Source of the DNA: Xanthobacteraceae bacterium
GTDB lineage: Bacteria > Pseudomonadota > Alphaproteobacteria > Rhizobiales > Xanthobacteraceae
Direction of reading: 5' to 3'
Length of the DNA stretch: 5,896 bases
NCBI GenBank assembly: GCA_030036975.1
Contig: JASHSE010000174.1
Location: forward strand, 1-5,896
Position 1 is the first letter of the stretch. The number at the start of each line of letters is the position of its first letter. The position numbers and the translations under genes are program-made. Of this stretch, positions 1-5,546 are shown in pieces. The notes under the pieces were generated by a model that saw nothing but the letters and a program-made list of their open reading frames with translations, did no database searches and was not told the origin of the DNA.

Positions 1-1
1 A

Positions 2-22
2 ATGCCCGCGGCCGGCGATTGA
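2..22 (+). CDS. possible last codons of an upstream gene (5' end outside window)
   Basis: The frame beginning at base 2 reads MPAAGD and stops at TGA 20-22, seven bases before the ligD start. The stop overlaps the ligD ribosome-binding site, as is common when two genes are co-translated. In many alphaproteobacteria ku lies beside ligD, so this could be the tail of ku, but six residues cannot identify a protein and the frame may be open by chance. Confidence 0.25.
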   Translation: MPAAGD

Positions 23-25
23 GGA
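21..25 (+). promoter_or_regulatory. ribosome-binding site of ligD
   Basis: GAGGA ends three bases before the GTG at 29. The spacing is short, but it is the only Shine-Dalgarno-like match nearby and supports this GTG as the start. It overlaps the TGA at 20-22 of the possible upstream frame, suggesting translational coupling. Confidence 0.5.
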
Positions 26-28
26 CCC

Positions 29-2803
29 GTGGCGCTCGACATTTACCGTAAAAAACGACAGTTCGGCGTAACGCCGGAGCCGCGCGGGCGCCGCGCAAGG
101 CGCGGCGGCAACAGCTACGTCATCCAAAAGCACGCGGCGCGCCGGCTGCACTACGATCTCCGGATCGAGCTCGACGGGGTGATGAAGAGCTGGGCGGTGA
201 CCCGCGGCCCGAGCCTCGATCCCGGTGAAAAGCGGCTGGCGGTCCAGGTCGAGGATCACCCGATCGAATACAACAGCTTCGAGGGCACCATTCCGGCCGG
301 CGAATATGGCGGCGGCACCGTCATGATCTGGGACCGCGGTCACTGGGTCCCCGAAGGCGACCCGCACAAGGGCTACGCCAAGGGCCACCTGGTGTTCGAT
401 CTGGACGGCGAAAAGCTGCACGGCCGCTGGCACCTGGTGCGCATGCAGCGCCGCGCCAACGACCGCCATGAGAACTGGCTCCTCATCAAGGGCAAGGACG
501 AGGAGGCGCGCAGCGGACGCGACGCGGACATTCTGGAGAGCGAGAAGCGGTCCGCGGCGAGCGGCCGCACCATGGACGAGATTGCCGCCGGCAAGGGCCG
601 CAAGCGGGTATGGCACAGCAATCGTTCCGCCGACGGCGACAACGCGGCGCGCCCGCAGTCGCAGCGCGCATTTCGCGAAGAACTGCGCGCGCAAGCCGGG
701 GCGCTGGCCGGCGCTAAAACCAAAGCTAGACCCAAGGCGAGACCCAAGGCGAGACCCAAGGCGAAGCCGAAGCCGGCAACGCGGAAACCGGCCGCGCGTA
801 TCCCGGCGTCATCCGCAAAGCGGGCGAAACCCGCGACCAGCGCGGTCGCAACCCAGAAAAGCGACCAGAAAAGTGATCCAGCCCCGGGCGGCAAAAGGGC
901 TTCCGGCACGCGACTGCCCGACTTTGTGCCGCCCGCCCTCGCGACGCTGCATGACACCGCGCCAAGCGGGCCGGGCTGGCTGCACGAGATCAAATTCGAC
1001 GGCTATCGCATCGAGGCGCGGCTCGACCGCGGCCACGTGCAGCTCTTGACCCGCAATCGGCAGGACTGGACGCACCGCTTTGCGCCGATCGCCGACGCGG
1101 TCGCCAAGCTTCCGGCCGAGAGTGCGCTGCTGGACGGCGAGGTGGTGGTCGAGAACGACAAGGGCGCTTCCAGCTTTTCGCTGCTGCAGATCGCCCTCAA
1201 GGAGGGCCGGACCGATCGTTTTGTTTATTGGGTGTTCGACATCCTCCACCTCGATGGCGCTGATTTGACCGGACGGCCTTTGGTCGAGCGCAAGGCAGTG
1301 CTCAAGAAACTGTTGCGCGGCGTCACCGATCCGATCCGCTATGCCGAGCATTTCGACGAGGACGGACCGCGCCTGCTCAAACATGCCTGCGAATTGGGCC
1401 TTGAGGGCGTGGTCTCAAAGCGCCGCGACGCCGCGTACAGCTCCGGCCGGACCGAGAACCTGGTCAAGAGCAAGTGCCGCAACGAGCAGGAGCTCGTCAT
1501 CGTCGGCTTCACTCCGTCGACCGCTATGCCGAGCGCGATCGGCGCGCTCACTGTCGGCTACTATGACGATGGCGAGTTGCGTTATGCCGGCCGCGTCGGC
1601 ACCGGCTATAATCACGCCACCGCGCGCGATCTGTGGCGGCGCCTGCAAAAGCTGCGCACCGACCGGCCGCCGCTCGCGGTGCCGAGAACCGAACGGCGCA
1701 AGGACGTGATCTGGGTCAGACCGCAGCTGGTGGCCGAGGTCGAATTCCGCGGCATCACCCATGACGGGCTCTTACGCCAGGCGTCCTACAAGGGCCTGCG
1801 TGAGGACAAGCCGGCCGACGAGGTGGTGCGCGAGATGCCGGCCGCGTCAGCGCTGGCCGCCGCCGCGGGCGCGCCGCCGGTCGCGGCAAAGCCGGATCCG
1901 CCGGCCGCGAAAGCGCCCTCCGGCCGGCAGCGCCGGACCAAGCATAACAGCAGCGAGTTTGGCGACATGACTCTCACCCATCCCGATCGCGTCTATTGGG
2001 TCGATGCCGGCGTCACCAAACAGGACCTCGCCGAATACTATGCATCGGTCTGGGACTGGATGGCACCGCACGCCATCGACCGGCCGCTCGCTTTGGTGCG
2101 CTGCCCCGACGGCACCAAAGGCGAATGTTTTTTTCAGAAGCATATCGCATCGAACGTCAGGGACTCGCCGCTGCGCCATCTGGTCGAGGGCAAGGAGCAC
2201 GATGTCATCGCGGTAGAAAATCTCGGCGACCTGATCGCGCTGGTGCAGTACGGCGCGCTGGAGATTCATGTCCGCGGCTCGCGGCTTGGCGCACTCGAAA
2301 TGTGCGACCGCATCGTATTCGACCTCGATCCGGGCGAGGACGTCACCTGGCAGGACATCGTCGCCGCCGCGCGCGAAACGCGCGAGCGGCTCAGGGGCGA
2401 AAAGCTCGAAAGCTTGGTCAAGCTGTCGGGCGGCAAGGGCATTCACGTCGTGCTGCCGATCGTGCCGGTCGATTGGGATGCCGCCAAGGATTTCGCGCAG
2501 AAGATCGCGTTGCGCATGGCCGCCGACAGCCCGCAGCGCTACGTCGGCAAGATGACCAAGGCGCTGCGCAAGGGCAGAATCTTCATCGATTATTTCCGCA
2601 ACTCGCGCGAGGCGACCTCGGTCGCGGCCTATTCGACCCGGGCACGCGCCGGCGCCCCGGTCTCGGTACCGTTGACCTGGGAACAGCTCTCCCGCGTCAA
2701 GGCCGCCAACCAGTTCACCGTGCTCAACCTGAAAAAGCACGTCCGCCAGGATGCCTGGCGCGACATCGACAAGGTCCGGCAGCGGCTGCCGAGCAAATCG
2801 TAG
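29..2803 (+). CDS. ligD: multifunctional non-homologous end-joining DNA ligase LigD
   Basis: LigD trims, fills and seals double-strand breaks held by Ku. Three domains are visible in the order PE-ligase-polymerase. The 3'-phosphoesterase (about 5-158) carries H35, H41, D43, R45, R69, H77 and Y81, which line up at a constant offset of 7 with the Pseudomonas LigD active-site residues as I recall them; the position of its K66 is R59 here. A low-complexity linker follows (about 160-298, KARP repeats). The ATP-dependent ligase (about 299-600) has the nucleotidyl lysine K322 in KFDG, LDGE at 368-371, EGVVSK at 459-464, VKSK at 479-482 and an OB-fold ending near the YKGLREDK stretch. The primase-like polymerase (about 640-920) has D765 and D767 in FDLDPG, SGGKGIH at 800-806 and D854. 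At 924 aa it exceeds the roughly 840-aa Pseudomonas protein mainly through the linker. The GTG start is chosen for GAGGA at 21-25 and because the PE domain begins immediately. The gene is intact. Confidence 0.97.
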   Translation: MALDIYRKKRQFGVTPEPRGRRARRGGNSYVIQKHAARRLHYDLRIELDGVMKSWAVTRGPSLDPGEKRLAVQVEDHPIEYNSFEGTIPAGEYGGGTVMIWDRGHWVPEGDPHKGYAKGHLVFDLDGEKLHGRWHLVRMQRRANDRHENWLLIKGKDEEARSGRDADILESEKRSAASGRTMDEIAAGKGRKRVWHSNRSADGDNAARPQSQRAFREELRAQAGALAGAKTKARPKARPKARPKAKPKPATRKPAARIPASSAKRAKPATSAVATQKSDQKSDPAPGGKRASGTRLPDFVPPALATLHDTAPSGPGWLHEIKFDGYRIEARLDRGHVQLLTRNRQDWTHRFAPIADAVAKLPAESALLDGEVVVENDKGASSFSLLQIALKEGRTDRFVYWVFDILHLDGADLTGRPLVERKAVLKKLLRGVTDPIRYAEHFDEDGPRLLKHACELGLEGVVSKRRDAAYSSGRTENLVKSKCRNEQELVIVGFTPSTAMPSAIGALTVGYYDDGELRYAGRVGTGYNHATARDLWRRLQKLRTDRPPLAVPRTERRKDVIWVRPQLVAEVEFRGITHDGLLRQASYKGLREDKPADEVVREMPAASALAAAAGAPPVAAKPDPPAAKAPSGRQRRTKHNSSEFGDMTLTHPDRVYWVDAGVTKQDLAEYYASVWDWMAPHAIDRPLALVRCPDGTKGECFFQKHIASNVRDSPLRHLVEGKEHDVIAVENLGDLIALVQYGALEIHVRGSRLGALEMCDRIVFDLDPGEDVTWQDIVAAARETRERLRGEKLESLVKLSGGKGIHVVLPIVPVDWDAAKDFAQKIALRMAADSPQRYVGKMTKALRKGRIFIDYFRNSREATSVAAYSTRARAGAPVSVPLTWEQLSRVKAANQFTVLNLKKHVRQDAWRDIDKVRQRLPSKS
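728..763 (+). repeat. three perfect 12-bp tandem repeats in the ligD linker
   Basis: The unit AGACCCAAGGCG occurs three times head to tail (728-739, 740-751, 752-763). A decayed unit precedes it and AAGCCGAAGCCG follows. It encodes the repeated tetrapeptide KARP/ARPK at about residues 233-244, inside the disordered basic linker between the phosphoesterase and ligase domains. As 12 is a multiple of 3, gain or loss of units keeps the frame, so linker length may vary between strains. Confidence 0.9.
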
Positions 2804-2901
2804 GGTGGGCACCGCGTGGCGAGGTCAAGCCGCGTGGGCAAAATCGTGCGATCGCGGTGCCCACGCGGCCAGTTCGGAGCAGACGATTTTGTCCACCCTA
2901 C
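2800..2901. repeat. intergenic repeat element with four interleaved inverted half-sites
   Basis: The element fills the gap between the convergent stops of ligD and the 85-aa gene and includes the ligD TAG (2801-2803). The ends are a perfect 9-bp inverted repeat, GTAGGGTGG 2800-2808 with CCACCCTAC 2893-2901. Inside are arm A (GTGGGCACCGCG, 2805-2816) perfectly complementary to A' (2853-2864), and arm B (GTGGGCAAAATCGT, 2834-2847) complementary to B' (2883-2896) with one G-T mismatch. Their order is A-B-A'-B'. Arm B extended to CCGCGTGGGCA (2830-2840) can instead pair perfectly with TGCCCACGCGG (2858-2868) to form an 11-bp hairpin. The TAGGGTGGGCA ends resemble dispersed palindromic repeats I recall from Bradyrhizobium intergenic regions. 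It could help stop transcription from both sides, but no T-tract follows the hairpins. Confidence 0.8.
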
Positions 2902-2906
2902 TGAGC

Positions 2907-3164
2907 TCACCCGGCGAGTTTCAACCACTCATCCTTCGGCTCGAACCGCGCGCGAAAAATCTCGGCGTCCAGCGGGTCGGCAAAGCAATAGCGCACGAAG
3001 GCGGCGTAATCGTCCTCGACGTACATGTCGAACACGCCGACATATTTGATCAAAAAGTCCAGGATCGCGCTGTCGTCGGTCAGCTGCCGTCGCGGCAGCA
3101 CCACCTGATAGGGACATTCGGCGTCGAGCTTGGAGAGCCACGCGCTTTTCTTGTCCGGGGTCAT
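2907..3164 (-). CDS. hypothetical protein, 85 aa, possibly SOS-regulated
   Basis: I do not recognise this family. The protein is acidic (16 Asp/Glu against 11 Lys/Arg) and rich in aromatics (13 of 85 residues). It has no signal peptide, membrane segment or Cys/His metal motif; the two cysteines are at 17 and 60. The pattern of hydrophobic residues suggests a small folded cytoplasmic protein. The ATG at 3162-3164 is chosen because GAGG lies six bases upstream and because the upstream extension to 3302 reads through the promoter and LexA-type box and has a composition unlike the rest. The overlapping minus-strand frame at 2929-3345 is Arg-rich and looks like a shadow. The gene converges on ligD and stands alone. 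A LexA-type box 37 bp upstream of the start codon implies DNA-damage induction; a role in repair or in the damage response is inference from regulation and position only. Confidence 0.75.
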   Translation of the reverse strand: MTPDKKSAWLSKLDAECPYQVVLPRRQLTDDSAILDFLIKYVGVFDMYVEDDYAAFVRYCFADPLDAEIFRARFEPKDEWLKLAG

Positions 3165-3170
3165 GATTTG

Positions 3171-3174
3171 CCTC
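3171..3174 (-). promoter_or_regulatory. ribosome-binding site of the 85-aa gene
   Basis: Read on the minus strand this is GAGG, six bases before the ATG at 3164. It decides the start: the longer reading frame from 3302 has no such site placed so well, and its first part would cover the promoter. Confidence 0.7.
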
Positions 3175-3198
3175 GCTTCCAAAAGGCCCAGACGAGGT

Positions 3199-3227
3199 AT
3201 TGTTCCCTTTTTGTTCGCGACTGTAAA
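3199..3227 (-). promoter_or_regulatory. probable sigma70-type promoter of the 85-aa gene
   Basis: On the minus strand TTTACA (3222-3227, 5 of 6 to TTGACA) is followed after exactly 17 bp by AACAAT (3199-3204, 4 of 6 to TATAAT). Transcription would begin near 3192, leaving a leader of roughly 28 nt that contains the GAGG site. The LexA-type box occupies most of the spacer and the -10, the usual layout for repression by blocking RNA polymerase. Confidence 0.5.
3202..3216 (-). promoter_or_regulatory. LexA-type SOS box, GAAC-N7-GAAC
   Basis: The minus strand reads GAACAAAAAGGGAAC (GTTC-N7-GTTC on the plus strand), a perfect match to the direct-repeat LexA operator known from alphaproteobacteria. 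The A-rich spacer and the flanking A after the second half-site also resemble known sites. It overlaps the promoter of the 85-aa gene. Eight fixed bases are expected by chance only about once in tens of kilobases, and the position over a promoter makes chance less likely. Confidence 0.65.
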
Positions 3228-3265
3228 GAGCCACAAACGGCGGCACGGGGCAGCTTGGACGACAG

Positions 3266-3275
3266 CTAGGCCTAG
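3266..3275. repeat. 10-bp palindrome in the divergent intergenic region
   Basis: CTAGGCCTAG is a perfect palindrome near the middle of the 262-bp gap (3165-3426) between the divergent 85-aa gene and the nucleotidyltransferase gene. It lies six bases before TAATAC (3280-3285), a weak -10-like sequence. CTAG is scarce in many bacterial genomes, so two copies in 10 bp stand out. It may be an operator for the rightward operon, but nothing else supports that. No convincing plus-strand -35/-10 pair was found in the gap. Confidence 0.3.
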
Positions 3276-3416
3276 TAGGTAATACTGTGGCGGCGTCAGC
3301 AAGCGTGTCGCAAAGCCGAATCGCCGTCAGACTTTTCCGATTCATTGGCGCCTGCTGGGCCTCTGGATGGCGTCTGCTAGTATGCGTATCAGCAGCGGGC
3401 TTGGACCGCGCCGGTC

Positions 3417-3420
3417 AGGT
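3417..3420 (+). promoter_or_regulatory. weak ribosome-binding site favouring the start at 3427
   Basis: AGGT ends six bases before the ATG at 3427. No comparable match precedes the in-frame ATG at 3367, so this site is part of the reason for the shorter protein. Confidence 0.4.
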
Positions 3421-3426
3421 CAATCC

Positions 3427-4599
3427 ATGGATATGCTCCCTGAATTCCGTCTGTTCTGCCTTGCGTTGCGGATGCCGTTTAGCGTTCCGGATAGCGAGGC
3501 GCTGCGCGAGGCGGCAACCGCGGAGATCGACTGGGACGCCATCGTGGCCGGCGCCCGCCGGCACCGGGTCGCGCCGATCCTGTGCGCCCGCCTACCGGAC
3601 TGCTCCACTGTGCCGGCGCCGGTGTTCGCGAAGCTCAAGCGGCAAGCGGTTTCGGCGATGCAGCGCAGCCTTGGCCAGATCGCCGAGATCCACCGGCTGC
3701 ATGAGGCCTTCACCCAAGCAGGAATCCGCATCCTGTTCCTCAAGGGCGTGGCCCTTTCGGCCCAGCTCTATGGCGACGGCACGAAGCGCGACGCCGGCGA
3801 CATCGACGTTCTTGCCGAGTCCGAGATGTTTGGCGCTGCGGCCGAACTCGTCGAGCGGCTCGGCTATCGGCATCATGAGTATGCCCGCTCGCCCCGGCAA
3901 CGCCGCCACTACGCAAGGCTGATCAAGGATGTCGAGTTCCGGCATGCGCGTACGGATGCGCGGCTCGAGCTGCACCACCGCCTCACGGATTATCCATCTC
4001 TGCTCGCGATCGATTTCGATGCGCTGTGGCGCGAGCGCGACGAGGTGCAGCTCGGCGACCGTGTGATTCCGACGCTGCCGCGCGCGGTTTTGCCGGTCTA
4101 TCTCTGTGCCCATGGCGCCGGGCACAGCTGGGAACGGCTGCGGTGGCTGGTCGACTTTGCCGGCGCAGTGCGCTCGGACGCCAGCATCGACGGCGCCCTG
4201 GCGGCCGCCGAACGCACCGGGCTTGCGGCGCCGATGCTGCATGCTCTGATGCTCGCGCACGACTGGCTGGCGCTGCCGGTTGCCGGCCGTCACCTGGCGC
4301 GCGCCCGGGCCAGCGCGGCGGTCCGGCGCCTCGATCGCATTCTCGCGCATCTTTATTCCGGGGCCGCCTGGCACGCGATGCCGGCGCGCGACACAGCGGC
4401 CGGGATCGCGCGCTATTCGCTGTGGCAGCGGCTCTACCGGCTCTCGCTCAATCGGGACTGGCGCTATCGGTTCGAACTGGCTCGGCGGGAATGGTTCACG
4501 GCGGCCGACTGGGATACGCTGCCGCTGCCCGATCCGCTGTTCTTCTTGTATCCACTCGCGCGTCCGTTCGCCTGGATTGCGCGGAGAAGACGGCGATGA
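3427..4599 (+). CDS. nucleotidyltransferase-like protein (PF14907 type)
   Basis: The 390-aa product resembles the uncharacterised nucleotidyltransferase family (PF14907, NTP_transf_5). It has FLKG at about 104-107, LYGDG at about 114-118, then R121 and GDIDVL (D125, D127) as the metal-binding carboxylate pair of the polymerase-beta-like fold. LELHHRL at about 180-186 and the family-typical CAHGAGHSWERLRWLVDFA at about 228-246 follow. No signal peptide or membrane segment is visible, and the C-terminus is Arg-rich. The substrate of this family is not established; members are often found in exopolysaccharide clusters, some with HprK-like kinases. The ATG at 3427 is preferred over 3367 because AGGT lies six bases upstream and the extra 20 residues are low-complexity and not family-like; 3433 is a third option. 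The stop overlaps the next start by 4 nt (ATGA), so translation is probably coupled. Confidence 0.85.
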   Translation: MDMLPEFRLFCLALRMPFSVPDSEALREAATAEIDWDAIVAGARRHRVAPILCARLPDCSTVPAPVFAKLKRQAVSAMQRSLGQIAEIHRLHEAFTQAGIRILFLKGVALSAQLYGDGTKRDAGDIDVLAESEMFGAAAELVERLGYRHHEYARSPRQRRHYARLIKDVEFRHARTDARLELHHRLTDYPSLLAIDFDALWRERDEVQLGDRVIPTLPRAVLPVYLCAHGAGHSWERLRWLVDFAGAVRSDASIDGALAAAERTGLAAPMLHALMLAHDWLALPVAGRHLARARASAAVRRLDRILAHLYSGAAWHAMPARDTAAGIARYSLWQRLYRLSLNRDWRYRFELARREWFTAADWDTLPLPDPLFFLYPLARPFAWIARRRRR

Positions 4600-5546
4600 C
4601 GACTTCGCCCGACGACATGGCGAAAGCGCTTTCTGATCCGGCGCCCATACGGTTCGGCGGCGCCGGCATGATCGAGCGAACCCGACCTTGGCGCGCCCGC
4701 GGCGTCGCCCGTCATGTCGTTCTGTCGTCTCTTGCCGGCCTGCAGCGATTGGGCGGCGCGCTGGAACGCGGCCTTGCGCGGCCGCGCGTGCATTTCATTT
4801 CCTTGCATTCGGTGGCACCGGCCGAGGAGAACAAATTTCGGCTCCTGCTGACGCAGCTCGCACTGACCCATCGCTTTGTCCGCTACAGCGAGGCAGTCGA
4901 ACACGTGCGTCGCGGTGGCATCGACCGCCCTCTGCTTACGTTCAGTCTCGACGATGGCTTTAGGACCTGTCTTGCCAGCCTGCGCATACTCGAGGAATTC
5001 GGGGCGTGCGGTTGTGTCTTCGTGTGCTCGGCAGTGGTCGGCGAAAAACGTTTCGGCCAAGTGAGCGCGTTCTGTCGCGACCGCCTCGGCGTGCCGCCCA
5101 CGCAGTTCGTTTCATGGGACGATCTCGGTGCAATCCTGCGCGCCGGGCACGAAGTCGGCAGCCACACGCGCACGCACGCAAACCTGGCCGCGCTTGGCCC
5201 GGTCGAGCTTGCGAACGAAATCGAAGGATCGCGGGCCGAGCTCGAAGCAAGGCTCGGTCCGATCCGTCACTTCGCATGGCCGTTCGGACGCTTTTTTCAC
5301 GTCCGGCGGCAAGTCGTCGATGCCATGGCCCACGCCGGCTATGAGAGCAGCGCATCGACCGAACGTGGCTGTCATGTCGTGCCCGCGAGTCGCCCGCCGA
5401 CGATCCTGTGCCTGCGCCGCGATTACATCGATGTCGCCTGGCCGCTGCCTCATTGCCTGTATTTTCTCGCGCGTAGCGCCGCGCAGACGTCGGCTGACGC
5501 GCACCTGTGGCCGGCAGATCTCGTGCCTCAGCCGAGTGACCCGTGA
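4596..5546 (+). CDS. polysaccharide deacetylase (NodB / CE4 family)
   Basis: The 316-aa product carries the NodB-homology fold, whose members remove acetyl groups from N-acetylated sugars or polysaccharides using a metal held by Asp-His-His. The Asp motif is LTFSLDDGF (about 114-122; D119 the likely base, D120 the metal ligand). The zinc-binding motif is GSHTRTHANL (H190 and H194). FAWPFG (about 226-231) stands where many members have RxPY. An early HFISLHSV strand (about 66-73) starts the barrel. The first 60 residues are variable, with no clear signal peptide, so cytoplasmic action is possible. The ATG at 4596 overlaps the preceding stop and has GGAG at 4583-4586, nine bases upstream; ATGs at 4617 and 4668 are alternatives. 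The plus-strand frame stays open back to 4026, but that part lies over the nucleotidyltransferase gene. The stop overlaps the next start (GTGA). The substrate cannot be read from sequence; a surface-glycan intermediate is likely from context. Confidence 0.9.
   Translation: MTTSPDDMAKALSDPAPIRFGGAGMIERTRPWRARGVARHVVLSSLAGLQRLGGALERGLARPRVHFISLHSVAPAEENKFRLLLTQLALTHRFVRYSEAVEHVRRGGIDRPLLTFSLDDGFRTCLASLRILEEFGACGCVFVCSAVVGEKRFGQVSAFCRDRLGVPPTQFVSWDDLGAILRAGHEVGSHTRTHANLAALGPVELANEIEGSRAELEARLGPIRHFAWPFGRFFHVRRQVVDAMAHAGYESSASTERGCHVVPASRPPTILCLRRDYIDVAWPLPHCLYFLARSAAQTSADAHLWPADLVPQPSDP

Noticed and set aside
728..763. CRISPR-like array
   Set aside because: Units are 12 bp, contiguous, in frame and without spacers; this is a coding tandem repeat.
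1847..2812. 321-codon minus-strand frame opposite the LigD polymerase domain
   Set aside because: It lies wholly over conserved polymerase motifs and its translation resembles no family; long antisense frames are common at this GC content.
2830..2868. Intrinsic (rho-independent) terminator of ligD
   Set aside because: The 11-bp hairpin is strong but has a 17-nt loop and no T-run after it on either strand, so it is described as a repeat instead.
1996..2904. 302-codon plus-strand frame inside and past ligD
   Set aside because: Rich in Arg, Ala and Gly and a shifted copy of the LigD frame; no start signal of its own.
2751..3269. 172-codon plus-strand frame across the repeat and the 85-aa gene
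   Set aside because: It runs through the repeat element and is antisense to the better supported 85-aa gene, with no ribosome-binding site.
3318..3343. GAATCG / CGATTC inverted repeat as an operator
   Set aside because: Only 6 bp with a 14-bp spacer, and it does not extend; expected by chance.
2929..3345. 138-codon minus-strand frame overlapping the 85-aa gene
   Set aside because: Strongly Arg-rich frame-shifted shadow; the alternative frame has GAGG, ATG and a balanced composition.
4026..4595. N-terminal extension of the deacetylase to 506 aa
   Set aside because: The extension is out of frame over the nucleotidyltransferase gene and reads as low-complexity Ala/Arg/Gly; the overlap start at 4596 has a GGAG site.
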